A stretch of 37,575 bases of DNA, taken from positions 1 to 37,575 of the forward strand of contig NZ_KB898502.1 in the NCBI RefSeq assembly GCF_000377645.1, read 5' to 3'. This document shows positions 18,760 to 27,384 of the stretch, piece after piece. The translations under genes and the position numbers were made by a program. How positions within the stretch are numbered: position 1 is the stretch's first letter; each line of letters opens with the position of its first letter. The notes under the pieces were generated by a model that saw nothing but the letters and a program-made list of their open reading frames with translations, was not told where the DNA came from and ran no database searches. The stretch comes from Thiomonas sp. FB-6 (lineage in GTDB: Bacteria > Pseudomonadota > Gammaproteobacteria > Burkholderiales > Burkholderiaceae_C).

Positions 18760-19773
18760 TCATGGGCGTCCGGCGAAATTCGCGGGTTGCATTTCGACGT
18801 ACAAGTGCAGCAGGTCCCGTGTGACCGTCGACCATGAGTAATCATCGACGATGCGCCGCTGCAGGCGTCCCGTCGCCTCCGAGGCCAGCGCCTGCCTCAG
18901 CGCGAAAATCACCGAGTCTTGATCGCACGGGTCGACGTAGAAAACCTCATCACCGAAATATTCCCGCGCACTCCCTTCAGCCGTTATCACGATCCGCGCA
19001 CCGGCGGCGGCCGCCTCGAGCGCGGCGATGCCGGGGGTCTCCAACGTGCTGGGAAGAACAAAGGCCTCGCATGCCCCATACGCGGCACGAAGCCGGAAAT
19101 CGCTCTGCGGCAGGGCACCGAGGTGCCTGAAATAGCCGCCAACTCCCGCCCTTACGCATTCCTCAAAATACGCCGGGTCGCGAACGCGCCCGATCGAGAC
19201 AAGCGGCAAGCCGACGACCCGTGCCGCACGAATCGCCGCCAACTGGTTCTTTCTGGGCTCGATATTCGCGACATTTAATAAGAAGCGACCGTCAATACCC
19301 GACCAGCGGCGAAAGATGGACGATTCTAGCCCCTCAGCGAACCATGGATCGACCCCATTGCGCAAGACACGCGCCTTTTCCCTGGGGAGCCCGGAATGCA
19401 CGCAAAGATTCTCGATCTCGGAAAATGAATTGCAGATGATCACGTCCGCCTGCTCGTAGTAGATACCGATCTCTCGCTCGTTGACGTGCGCCCGATTCGT
19501 ATCGTTGATCCACAGATTCGGGCTCATCAGAACCTTCATTCCAAGCTTCCGGACGTAATCCACGAACGGCACGCCGCCGGAAACCAGATGAAAGTGGTGA
19601 AACAACGCAGCCTCGTCCAGACGTGGGCGCCAAATGTCGTGCAGTATGACATCGCAACCATGCCCCTGGAGATATTCGTAATACTTAAGCAATTGCACTT
19701 CGCCACCGCCCGGCAAGTGCATGGCGTAGGGGTGGATGTTGTAGACAACCTTGGGGATGCTTGGTGATGTCAT
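18760..19773 (-). CDS. Glycosyltransferase family 4
   Basis: 337-residue GT-B enzyme. The N-terminal half has YNIHPYAMHLPGGGEVQLLKYYE and NLWINDTNRAHVN. The C-terminal half has the donor-side loop NIEPRKNQL, then SDFRLRAAYGACEAFVLPS and TLETPGIAALEAAAAG with the E-X7-E spacing. ATG 19773 is taken as start; a GTG three bases upstream is possible. Ten bases separate its stop from the triple glycosyltransferase start. Sugar specificity is unknown; it is likely to add one residue of the repeat or the adaptor region. Confidence 0.85.
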   Translation of the reverse strand: MTSPSIPKVVYNIHPYAMHLPGGGEVQLLKYYEYLQGHGCDVILHDIWRPRLDEAALFHHFHLVSGGVPFVDYVRKLGMKVLMSPNLWINDTNRAHVNEREIGIYYEQADVIICNSFSEIENLCVHSGLPREKARVLRNGVDPWFAEGLESSIFRRWSGIDGRFLLNVANIEPRKNQLAAIRAARVVGLPLVSIGRVRDPAYFEECVRAGVGGYFRHLGALPQSDFRLRAAYGACEAFVLPSTLETPGIAALEAAAAGARIVITAEGSAREYFGDEVFYVDPCDQDSVIFALRQALASEATGRLQRRIVDDYSWSTVTRDLLHLYVEMQPANFAGRP

Positions 19774-19902
19774 CACAATGGAAACAAATCAATCACGGGG
19801 TGGGCCCCGAATATCGCGGCGTAACGCACGCGCCATGTTCCGCGCCCGCCAGCGCACCTGGAATTCCGTCCTGAGCAGTGCAGCGGCGGTCTCGTGGAAT
19901 CA

Positions 19903-21384
19903 CTAACGGCGAGGCTTTCCTGGATTGGAATCCCCCCCTGCCCGCCCGTAGAGATCCGCCAGGCGCACGATATCATCCTCTCCCAAGTAATCGCCACACT
20001 GGACCTCGACCAGAATGAGATCATCCGCCCCGGTATTGACCAATCTGTGTCGCTCGCCGAGCGGTACGTAACGATATTCCCCGGCGCTTGTAGGGTATTC
20101 CAGATCCCCGATCTGGACAATTCCCTGGCCCCGCACTAAGACCCAATGCTCAGCGCGCCGATGGTGGTACTGAAGGCTCAAGCTTTGGCCCTTGCGCACG
20201 ACAATTCGTTTGACCTTGTAGCCGGACTCCTCGCGCAATGTGGCGTAGGTCCCCCATGGACGGATGACCTCAGCGGGAAGCAGGGTGCTCTGATGCTGGG
20301 GGCTGTCGATGTGGCGCTGCGTCAAGGTATTTACCACCTTCTTCACATCCTGCGCCTGCCACTTGTTCGCTACGAGCAGCGCGTCAGGCGTATGGACCAC
20401 CACCAGATCCTTCACGCCGATTGTCGCCACCACCCTCTTTTGTCCGTGACTTTCCACGTGCACGTGGGTGCCCGTCGTGTCGACCGCCACCCAGTCGATC
20501 GCCTCCTGGCACGCCAGCGTGTTGCCATTAGCGTCGGCCGTGTGCGCATCGGCAACTGCCGACCAGGCTCCGACGTCGCTCCAGGGGAATTTGGCGGGAA
20601 TCACCGTCACATTGTCCGCGCGCTCCATCACCGCGTAATCGAGACTGATATCGGGCTGAAGACAAAATGCTTCCGCACTAAAAGACAGAGAATCGGCGCG
20701 CGCCTCGGCAGTCGCCATAGATTCCTTGGCCGCGTCCAGCACATCGGGCGCATGTTTCCGGAATGCGCCAAGAATGGTGCTGGCGGTGAAGCAGAACATC
20801 CCGCTGTTCCAGTAGAAACGCCCTGTCGCAAGGTACTCCTGCGCGATGGCTAGGTTGGGTTTCTCGACAAAGCGCAAGACAGTTTGCGGTTCCTGACCGA
20901 CCTTGCTGACTTCGATGTAGCCGAACCCAGTCTCGGGTGACGACGGCTGAATTCCGAATACGACCAACCTGCCCTTTCGCGCCAGCTCGACGGCCCGCAG
21001 CGCGTCCGCTACGAACGCCTGCGCGTCGGCGATTAGGTGGTCTGCGGGAAGAACCAGCAACACGACGTCCTGGCCATGGGCCTCGGCTGCCGCTAGCGCA
21101 GCCAGCGCGACGGCGGGCCCCGTATTGCGTCCCTTCGGCTCCAGCAGGTAGCGTGTGCGCGGCTTGTTGGCCATGGCTGCGATGACCGCCTGGGTCAGGA
21201 CCAAGTGATCCTGGTTCGCGACGATCATCGTCTCCACCGCACCGCAGCCTTGTCCCCGTACGATTGCCTGCTCCAGCAGGGTCCTGCCGCCCAGCACCAT
21301 GAACGGCTTGGGGTGAGCTCTGCGGGAGACTGGCCACAATCGCGTGCCTGCACCGCCCGACAGAATGACTGACACCAACTTCAT
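19903..21384 (-). CDS. manC: Mannose-1-phosphate guanylyltransferase / mannose-6-phosphate isomerase
   Basis: Bifunctional type II enzyme, 493 residues, that makes GDP-mannose. The N-terminal nucleotidyltransferase has GGAGTRLWP at 10-18, HPKPF, LPADHLI, and the FVEKP signature. The C-terminal cupin domain carries the isomerase metal site (LQYHHRRAEHWVLVRG). Start ATG 21384 has GGAAG upstream; the 78 residues that could be read further upstream show no homology. It feeds gmd in the same operon. No phosphomannomutase is in the window. A 126-base spacer without clear signals separates it from the next gene. Confidence 0.94.
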   Translation of the reverse strand: MKLVSVILSGGAGTRLWPVSRRAHPKPFMVLGGRTLLEQAIVRGQGCGAVETMIVANQDHLVLTQAVIAAMANKPRTRYLLEPKGRNTGPAVALAALAAAEAHGQDVVLLVLPADHLIADAQAFVADALRAVELARKGRLVVFGIQPSSPETGFGYIEVSKVGQEPQTVLRFVEKPNLAIAQEYLATGRFYWNSGMFCFTASTILGAFRKHAPDVLDAAKESMATAEARADSLSFSAEAFCLQPDISLDYAVMERADNVTVIPAKFPWSDVGAWSAVADAHTADANGNTLACQEAIDWVAVDTTGTHVHVESHGQKRVVATIGVKDLVVVHTPDALLVANKWQAQDVKKVVNTLTQRHIDSPQHQSTLLPAEVIRPWGTYATLREESGYKVKRIVVRKGQSLSLQYHHRRAEHWVLVRGQGIVQIGDLEYPTSAGEYRYVPLGERHRLVNTGADDLILVEVQCGDYLGEDDIVRLADLYGRAGGDSNPGKPRR

Positions 21385-22044
21385 GACTTCCTTCCTGTCG
21401 CGTGAAACCGCTTGTCTGTCAACCGCAGGCGCACGAGACCGCCGCAAGGATCGCTTGTGTGCGCGAGCGAGCTGCGCACTCGACACATTCGCGCAGCATC
21501 CGACTCCGACTTGCCGCCCCCTAGCGTCCCGCCCTGGTTCGGCGTGATCAGGCGGCGACGGATGCTCCCATCCAACGGGGCGGTCGGCGTATCGATGGCG
21601 TTCACCATGCTGTTCCAAGAGCTCGGAAGGCCGGGCGGTGCAAAGCTTGCCCGATCGACAACAAAACCGTGCGCATCCGGTGCGGCCGGGCTTCGCACGA
21701 CGAGAAACGTTACGTATCGCAATCGAGAGCCTTAACGCGCTTGCGCCGGCCTGCGAACGTCGTCACCGGCCAGCTGACCCGCCTGGGCCGCACGCGCCGG
21801 ATGGCTCTGGCACTCGCCTCGGCACGCGCCGGACCAGCCCGTAGCGCGGGGGCGGCATCCCCGCCCGTGCGATGGCCCCGCCACGCAGCAGGCAATGGCC
21901 GCCGCGCGCAGGGTCGGGCGGGGCCACGAGTCTACTACGCGGTCGCCCCCCGGGACGGCCCTGACAGCACGCCAAACGGCGGTCGATGTCGACCTTGACC
22001 ACGACGGCATCGCAAACCTCGGATACGCGAGCAAGGGCATGCGT
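21385..22044. other. 660-base gap without a convincing gene
   Basis: Lies between the manC start and the stop of the next GT4 gene, the only long non-coding stretch in the locus. Open frames on both strands give Arg/Pro/Ser-rich translations without recognisable domains. It contains a 10-base inverted repeat (21873-21926), a short dyad GGTCGA-TG-TCGACC (21980-21993), and a less GC-rich patch with TTACGTAT near 21708. No JUMPStart/ops element (GGCGGTAG) was found on the minus strand. It could carry an internal promoter for the manC-distal genes or the remains of a lost gene. Confidence 0.6.
21873..21926. repeat. 10-base perfect inverted repeat in the gap downstream of the GT4 gene
   Basis: TGGCCCCGCC and GGCGGGGCCA are exact reverse complements separated by 34 bases. 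A smaller 6-base hairpin (GCGGGG/CCCCGC, 7-base loop) lies just beside it at about 21846-21864. Both are downstream of the minus-strand GT4 stop and could weaken transcription there, but there is no T-run. Confidence 0.35.
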
Positions 22045-23226
22045 TCAGGGCTTCGCATCGCGGCGGAACTCCCGCCAGGCCACGTCGATCGCTGCCGCGA
22101 AACTGGCGCGGAACCGGGGCGCGCCGAAGCGCTCCGCCCACTTCGTGCAGGCAACGCAGTCGAACGGCGTGGACTGCGCCTCGAAGCGTCGCACCGCGTC
22201 GACCACGGCATCCGCGCTCTGCTGATCAAAGAACAGCCCTGTGCCGCCCGCGGATGGTTCCCGAGCCGACACGGACTCCAGCGCTCCGCCGCGACCGAAA
22301 GCGATCACCGGCGTTCCAGCGGCTTGGGCCTCAACCGGTGCGATGCCGAAGTCCTCCTCCGCGGCGAACACGAAGGCGCGAGCCTCAGCCAGCATACGTG
22401 TCATGGAGGATCGCTCGAGATGCCCGAGCAGTTCGATGTTCGCGTGCCCCTTCGTCAAGGCACGCAGCTTAGCCATCTCGGGGCCATCTCCAATAACCAG
22501 CAGGCGCCGCTGGGGCATGCGCACAAAGGCATCTACCAAGACGTCCACGCGCTTGTACGGCACGAGCCGGGACGCCGTCACGTAGAAGTCTTGCTTTTCG
22601 CGCAACGGCGCGAAGGCGTCCGATGAAACTGGCGGGTACACTACCGACGCCTCGCGTCGATAGGCTTTCCGGATGCGCCTCACGATGAAATACGAGTTCG
22701 CAAGGAAAACATCGACACCAAATGCGCTGCGTAAATCCCACATCCGCATCCTGTGCAGCATCCAGCGCGCAGCCCAGCCTTTGAAACCCTTGTCCAGCCC
22801 GGATTCACGCAGGTACTGATGCTGCATGTCCCAAGCGTAGCGCATCGGGGAGTGCACGTAGCTGACATGCAGCTGGTCCGGCCCCGTCAGCACGCCCTTG
22901 GCCACGGCATGCGAGCTCGACAGGACGATGTCATAGCCGGAGAGGTCGAGTTGCTCGATGGCCAGAGGCATCAGCGGCAGGTACGAGCGATAGTGCTTGC
23001 GCGCACCGGGCAGGGTCTGGATGAAGGTCGTGCGCGGCACCCTCCCCTGCAGGAAGCCTCTCTCACCCGGCGGCAGGAAGTCGCAGACGCAGTACAGATC
23101 GGCGTCCGGATAGACGGCGAGCATCTGCTCCAGCACGCGCTCGGCCCCGGCATACACCGTGAGCCAGTCGTGCACGATGGCGATGCGCGCCTTCGTCGGG
23201 TTCGAAGCGGACGCTGCCATGCGCAT
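22045..23226 (-). CDS. Glycosyltransferase family 4, mannosyltransferase-like (WbaZ/WbdB type)
   Basis: 393-residue GT-B enzyme. IVHDWLTVYAGAERVLEQ and YVHSPMRYAWDMQHQYL are typical of O-antigen mannosyltransferases of the WbaZ/WbdB group. The donor half has ASRLVPYKRVDVLV, VIGDGPEM, and AAEEDFGIAPVEAQAAGTP with E-X7-E. Start ATG 23226; a second ATG at 23220 gives almost the same protein, and neither has a clear ribosome site. Gap of 39 bases to wzt. Being next to the transporter and initiating enzyme, it may add the second or an adaptor sugar; mannose as donor fits manC but is inference. Confidence 0.87.
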   Translation of the reverse strand: MRMAASASNPTKARIAIVHDWLTVYAGAERVLEQMLAVYPDADLYCVCDFLPPGERGFLQGRVPRTTFIQTLPGARKHYRSYLPLMPLAIEQLDLSGYDIVLSSSHAVAKGVLTGPDQLHVSYVHSPMRYAWDMQHQYLRESGLDKGFKGWAARWMLHRMRMWDLRSAFGVDVFLANSYFIVRRIRKAYRREASVVYPPVSSDAFAPLREKQDFYVTASRLVPYKRVDVLVDAFVRMPQRRLLVIGDGPEMAKLRALTKGHANIELLGHLERSSMTRMLAEARAFVFAAEEDFGIAPVEAQAAGTPVIAFGRGGALESVSAREPSAGGTGLFFDQQSADAVVDAVRRFEAQSTPFDCVACTKWAERFGAPRFRASFAAAIDVAWREFRRDAKP

Positions 23227-23265
23227 CAGGTCGCGCGAAGCGACCTCCGTGGCCCTTGGCGGGAT

Positions 23266-24015
23266 TCAGCGAGCGGCGTCGTAGGCATCGACCACCTCGT
23301 TCACCTCGCCGCACATGCGCACCTTGCCGCGCTCCATCCACAGCACCTTGGTGCAGGTCTTGCGGATGGTCTCGCTGGAGTGGATGGCCAGCACCACGAT
23401 CTCCGATCGGTCGTGCAATTCCTTCAGGCGCCGCTCGGCCTTCTCCTGGAAACTGGCATCCCCCACACCCAGCACTTCGTCGAGTAGCAGGATGTCGGCG
23501 TCCACCGCAGTGGACACGGCGAAGGCCAGGCGCACGCGCATGCCGCTGGAGTAGGTGCGCAGCGGCAGGTCGAGGTAGTCGCCCAGTTCGGTGAAGTCGG
23601 CGATCTCGTCGGTCTTGCGACGGATCTCGGCGTCGCTCATGCCCAGCAACAGACCGCGCAAGCGGATGTTCTGGCGCCCCGTCGACTGCTCGTCCATGCC
23701 CAGGGAGATGTCCAGCAGAGGCACGGCCTTGCCCTCTACTTTGATGCTTCCGGCTGTGGGGGGATAGATCCCCGCCATCACACGCAGCAGGGTGCTCTTG
23801 CCGGCGCCGTTGTGGCCGATCAGGCCCAGGCGGTCGCCGGCGCGCAGTTCGATGCTGAGGTCGTCGATGGCACGAACGATCACGACGCCGGTGTTGTCCT
23901 CGGCGATGCGATTGCGGCGTCCCATGCGCAATACGCGCTTCTTGAGCGACTGCGAGGACACGTCGAAGATCGGCAGGTCCAGGTGGATGTTCTGCAGGCT
24001 GATGCTGGAAGACAT
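23266..24015 (-). CDS. wzt: ABC transporter ATP-binding protein for O-antigen/polysaccharide export
   Basis: 249-residue ATPase that drives flipping of the finished lipid-linked glycan through Wzm. All motifs are intact: Walker A GHNGAGKST (67-75), signature SSGM (156-159), Walker B ILLLDE (175-180, Glu180), D-loop, and H-loop His212. It ends shortly after the nucleotide-binding domain, so the C-terminal carbohydrate-binding domain found in chain-terminator-recognising Wzt proteins is absent. The start follows an AAGG site about ten bases upstream. The degenerate paralogue at 11520-12206 aligns to it. Confidence 0.93.
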   Translation of the reverse strand: MSSSISLQNIHLDLPIFDVSSQSLKKRVLRMGRRNRIAEDNTGVVIVRAIDDLSIELRAGDRLGLIGHNGAGKSTLLRVMAGIYPPTAGSIKVEGKAVPLLDISLGMDEQSTGRQNIRLRGLLLGMSDAEIRRKTDEIADFTELGDYLDLPLRTYSSGMRVRLAFAVSTAVDADILLLDEVLGVGDASFQEKAERRLKELHDRSEIVVLAIHSSETIRKTCTKVLWMERGKVRMCGEVNEVVDAYDAAR

Positions 24016-24043
24016 GGATCGGGCCTTGAGGTCGGCAGTCTGT

Positions 24044-24826
24044 TCAGACCCAGTAGGGGATGCGGCGGTGGAAACGGCCGGTGATGGCCAGCGCCAGTGT
24101 CCAGCCGAACACGGCCATGCCGGCGCCCACCCCCCAGGTCAAGGCGTCGGGGATCTGACCCAACAGCGGTGCGCGCACCAGTTCGATCAGGTAGGCCAGC
24201 GGGTTGTAGACCACGACCCAGTGGTGCTTGCCCGCCAGCATGTCCCCGCTGAACAGGATGGGCGTGACGTAGAAGGTCACCTGCAGCAAGGCCGCCACGA
24301 TCTGCGGAAAATCCCGGAACCTCGCGGCGACCACACCCGAGAATGCCGCGATCCACACGGCGTTGAGCATGAACAGCGCGAAGCCCGGCACGAACAGCAG
24401 CAGCGCGGCCCAACTGTGCACACCGAACACCGCCATCACGATGATCACGATCAGAAAATTGTGCGCGAAGATCACCGTGTTGCGCCACGCGGCCTGCAGC
24501 ACGTAGATCAGCCGGGGCGTGTTGACCTGGCGGATGTAGTTGGCGCTGACGATGTAGGAATTGCACCCCTCGAGGACCACGCTCGAGAACAGGGTCCAGA
24601 ACACCAGTCCGTCGGCCACCATCGGAAGGTATTCGCCCAGCGGCCGGCCGAGCAGCGTGCCGTAGACCAGCCCCAAGGTGCCCACCAGCACACCCATGCT
24701 GATGGTCAGCCAGAAGGGGCCCAGCTTGGAGCGCGCGTAGCGCTGGCGGATTTCCAGCCAGCCCAGCAGGGTCCACAGGCGCCACGAGCGCAGGCTCGCG
24801 AACAGGTCGTTGATCGCAATTCCCAT
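24044..24826 (-). CDS. wzm: ABC transporter permease for polysaccharide export
   Basis: 260-residue ABC-2-type inner-membrane protein with about six hydrophobic segments. YARSKLGPFWLTISMG is the characteristic N-terminal interface of the Wzm/KpsM family, and NPLAYLIELVRAPLLG lies before the last membrane pair. Start ATG 24826 is chosen over a TTG just before it. Twenty-eight bases separate it from wzt and 37 from the initiating transferase upstream, consistent with one transcript. Confidence 0.94.
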   Translation of the reverse strand: MGIAINDLFASLRSWRLWTLLGWLEIRQRYARSKLGPFWLTISMGVLVGTLGLVYGTLLGRPLGEYLPMVADGLVFWTLFSSVVLEGCNSYIVSANYIRQVNTPRLIYVLQAAWRNTVIFAHNFLIVIIVMAVFGVHSWAALLLFVPGFALFMLNAVWIAAFSGVVAARFRDFPQIVAALLQVTFYVTPILFSGDMLAGKHHWVVVYNPLAYLIELVRAPLLGQIPDALTWGVGAGMAVFGWTLALAITGRFHRRIPYWV

Positions 24827-24863
24827 CAAGTTCGTTCCGGGGATGCCGGCAGTGTCGAGAAGG

Positions 24864-26270
24864 TCAGTAGGCGTTCTTGTTCGCCAGACCCTTGAACAGG
24901 GTCAGCGCGAGGATCTTCAGGTCCAGCCACAGGGACCAGCGCTGGATGTAGGCAAGATCGTATTCGACGCGGCGCTGCATCTTCTCGCAGGTATCGGTCT
25001 CGCCGCGATAGCCGTTGATCTGCGCGTAGCCGGTGATGCCGGGCTTGACCTTGTGGCGCACGGCGTAGCTGGGCACCTGGTCGAGGTACAGGCGGTGATG
25101 CTCGACGGCGTGGGGGCGCGGGCCCACCAGGGACATGCGCCCCTGCAGCACGTTGATCAGTTGGGGCAATTCGTCCAGGCTGCTGCGCCGCAGGAAGCGC
25201 CCGATGGGCGTGATCCGCGGATCCTCGCGCGTGGCCTGCTGCAGTTGCCCGTCGCCTTCGGGAGCATGCAGGCGCATGCTGCGAAACTTGTAGATCGTGA
25301 ACTCGCGCCCCGACCAGCCGACGCGGCGCTGGCGGAACAGCACCGGGCCCTCGGAGCTGAGTTTCACGGCGATGGCGATCACCAGCATCAGGGGCAGCAC
25401 GGGCACCAGGAACAGGATGCCCAGCAGCAGGTCCTCGCTGCGCTTGAGCAGGCGGTTGAGCCCCTCCATGGGCGACACCGACAGGTCCAGCATGGTCACG
25501 CCGCCGATCTCGCTGACGGCATGGTTGAGCAGTTCGTAGTCGTACAGGTCGGGCACGTAGCGGATGTTCGGGGTGCTGTGGTGCAGCACGCGGAACACCC
25601 AGCGCAGGTGCGCTTCCTCGCGCAGCGGCACCGCCACCCACACTTCGTCGACCTGGGAACGCTCGGCGTAGGGCTCGAAATCGGCGAGCCGGCCGATGGT
25701 TTCGAGTCCCTCCACCTGCGGCGCTTCGTGCACGCCGAACCAGGAAACCACCTTGAAACCCAGGCTTCCGCGAGCGCCCACGTTGTCCCACAGGCGCTGC
25801 GCGGCCTCCCCGTCGCCGACGAGGCACACGGTGCGTACGTTGTAGCCCTTGCGCCGCGCCCAGCGCAGGCCGAAGCGCAGGGCCACGCGGCTGAGCGCGA
25901 GGATCGCGGCGGCCAGGCCGAACCAGTTGGCCACCCACAGGCGCGAGTAGTAGGCGCCGAGCTTGAGCGCGAACAGCAGGCCGGCGAGGATCAGGAAGGT
26001 GGCCGCCCAGCCCAGCCAGAGCCGGCCGATCTCGCGCGCGATGCTGCCGGTACGCCAGGAGCCGTACAGCCCGAGTTCGACGAAGGCGAAGTTGGCCAGC
26101 AGCAGGGCGATGACCACGCCCAGCGCCTCGGCCTGGGACAGCTCCAGGGAGCCGAAGCGAAACCACGCCGCGGCGAAGGCCGAAGCCAGGATCACCACGG
26201 CATCGGCCAGACGCTGCAGCAGGATGAACCCGCTGGCGTACTGCTTCAGGCGGCCGCGTTGATCGAGCAT
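24864..26270 (-). CDS. Undecaprenyl-phosphate glycosyl-1-phosphate transferase (WbaP/WcaJ-type)
   Basis: Polyprenol-phosphate hexose-1-phosphate transferase that starts glycan assembly at the inner membrane. 468 residues: four N-terminal hydrophobic segments (about 15-130), a CoA-binding-like soluble domain (VCLVGDGEAAQRL), a membrane hairpin near 275-297, and the catalytic C-terminal domain with GPVLFRQRRVG, FTIYKFRSMR, SLDELPQLINVL and GRMSLVGPRPH. Start ATG 26270 has AAGGA upstream; reading further upstream adds an unrelated Arg/Pro-rich tail. First gene of the minus-strand export block. The sugar moved is probably glucose or galactose, but cannot be settled from sequence. Confidence 0.92.
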   Translation of the reverse strand: MLDQRGRLKQYASGFILLQRLADAVVILASAFAAAWFRFGSLELSQAEALGVVIALLLANFAFVELGLYGSWRTGSIAREIGRLWLGWAATFLILAGLLFALKLGAYYSRLWVANWFGLAAAILALSRVALRFGLRWARRKGYNVRTVCLVGDGEAAQRLWDNVGARGSLGFKVVSWFGVHEAPQVEGLETIGRLADFEPYAERSQVDEVWVAVPLREEAHLRWVFRVLHHSTPNIRYVPDLYDYELLNHAVSEIGGVTMLDLSVSPMEGLNRLLKRSEDLLLGILFLVPVLPLMLVIAIAVKLSSEGPVLFRQRRVGWSGREFTIYKFRSMRLHAPEGDGQLQQATREDPRITPIGRFLRRSSLDELPQLINVLQGRMSLVGPRPHAVEHHRLYLDQVPSYAVRHKVKPGITGYAQINGYRGETDTCEKMQRRVEYDLAYIQRWSLWLDLKILALTLFKGLANKNAY

Positions 26271-26346
26271 CGGGCAGGGTCCTTGGGGGGGCGATTGGCG
26301 CGGCGGGCTTCGCACGCGGCTGCAGGCCCGCAAATTGCAACCCGCA

Positions 26347-26376
26347 AGCATAACGCCTTGTTCGGGAAAATCCCAA
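26347..26376 (-). promoter_or_regulatory. Possible promoter of the O-antigen block B
   Basis: On the minus strand a -35-like TTGGGA (26376-26371) and a -10-like TATGCT (26352-26347) are 18 bases apart and lie about 77 bases before the initiating transferase ATG. The -35 overlaps a small palindrome GGGA-TTT-TCCC. This is the only AT-richer stretch in the 192-base gap behind the upstream operon. Judged by eye only. Confidence 0.35.
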
Positions 26377-26423
26377 AAATCCCCCACCGGATCCGGGCGA
26401 TGCTCGGGCCCCACTCTACTCGC

Positions 26424-26455
26424 AAAAACCCTCGCCCAGGGCGCCTGAGGCGCCC
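26424..26455 (-). terminator. Likely terminator of the DGC-FHA operon
   Basis: A perfect 7-base stem GGGCGCC/GGCGCCC with a 3-base loop (26439-26455) lies just past the FHA gene stop on the minus strand. It is followed about ten bases later by TTTTT (26428-26424). The T-run is rather distant, so efficiency is uncertain. It would separate the signalling operon from the O-antigen block. Confidence 0.5.
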
Positions 26456-26462
26456 CGCCCGC

Positions 26463-27380
26463 TCAGCTCTGCGGCGCCGTCCACGGCGGCGGCGTGACGC
26501 TGAACAGCAGGTCCGGCGCCCGCCAGCCGCGGGGCGGGCGCCCCAGGCTGAGCGAGCCGGAGTGGCCCAGCAGGCACACGCCCTGGCGCACGAACACCGG
26601 ATCGGGGCTGGCGCGCTGGCGCACCCAGGTGCCGTTACGGCTGATGTCGGCGATCATGTAACTGCCGTTTCGCCAGACGATTACTGCGTGCTGACGCGAG
26701 ATTGCCGGATTATCCACGGCGATGTCGGCATGGGCGTCGCGGCCCAGGCGGATCGGCCGGTCGGGCGTGAAACTCAGGTGCAGGCGCCCGTCCGGGCTGC
26801 GCAGGTTCAACCACAGCGCCGGCGCGGCCTCGGGCTGGGGTTCGGAAGGCTCCTGCTCGAAAGCCCAGGCCTTGCCCACGTGGGAAAACCCGATGGGCGG
26901 CAGCGTGGCGCGCGCGCGCAGCGCGAGCTGCGGCGGCAGGGCCGCCACCACCCCCTGGTCGAGCAGGGTTTCGCCGCCCTGCGCCGCGGCCGCCAGTGAG
27001 GAAGCGCGCAGCAGGGTCTCGCCCTCGAAGTGCGGCGGGCGGCACAGCACGGCCCCGCTGCTCAGGCCCATGTCCAGCGGCATCTGGAAGCCGGGGTCGA
27101 CGTCCAGGCACCAGGTGCGCAATTCCTGGCGCAGTGCGCCGGCCGCCTCCAGCGCCTGCTCGGGTTTCTCGAACAGCGCCAGCAGCGAGGTGCTGTCCGA
27201 ACGCACCACCAGGCCGCCACGGGCCGAGGCGCGGTGCGAAAGCCGGTTGATGGTGTGTTCCAGGAACTGGCGCGCACGGGACTCCCCGAGGCTGACGAAC
27301 AGCTCGTGGGTGCCCGCCAGGGCGGCGTGCAGGGCCACCAGGTTGGAAGGGGGCTGCAGGCCGAGCCAACGTCGCAGCAT
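26463..27380 (-). CDS. FHA-domain protein with degenerate nucleotide-cyclase-like N-terminus
   Basis: 305 residues. The C-terminal FHA domain (about 205-285) shows IRLGRDAHADIAVDN, ISRQHA and RNGTWV, the phosphothreonine-binding core. The first 170 residues follow a class III cyclase pattern (ARGGLVVRSDSTSLLALF, DMGLSSGAVL, GETLLRASSL), but the metal and ribose residues expected at FxD, GD and NxxxR are not kept. So it is probably a non-catalytic sensing module. Last gene of a minus-strand operon, four bases behind the His-rich gene. It may read phosphorylation by a Ser/Thr kinase encoded elsewhere. Confidence 0.8.
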   Translation of the reverse strand: MLRRWLGLQPPSNLVALHAALAGTHELFVSLGESRARQFLEHTINRLSHRASARGGLVVRSDSTSLLALFEKPEQALEAAGALRQELRTWCLDVDPGFQMPLDMGLSSGAVLCRPPHFEGETLLRASSLAAAAQGGETLLDQGVVAALPPQLALRARATLPPIGFSHVGKAWAFEQEPSEPQPEAAPALWLNLRSPDGRLHLSFTPDRPIRLGRDAHADIAVDNPAISRQHAVIVWRNGSYMIADISRNGTWVRQRASPDPVFVRQGVCLLGHSGSLSLGRPPRGWRAPDLLFSVTPPPWTAPQS

Positions 27381-27384
27381 GGCC

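Noticed and set aside
21412-21735. Small plus-strand ORF (107 codons) in the gap before manC
   Set aside because: No ribosome site, Arg/Pro/Ser-rich, an equally long ORF on the other strand; not enough to call a gene.
21385-22044. JUMPStart/ops element for RfaH-type control
   Set aside because: Only GGCGGTGC on the wrong strand near 21634; the core GGCGGTAG is absent upstream of block B and manC.
24810-26999. Plus-strand open frame of 729 codons
   Set aside because: Antisense to the initiating transferase and FHA gene; no domain pattern, typical GC-driven shadow.
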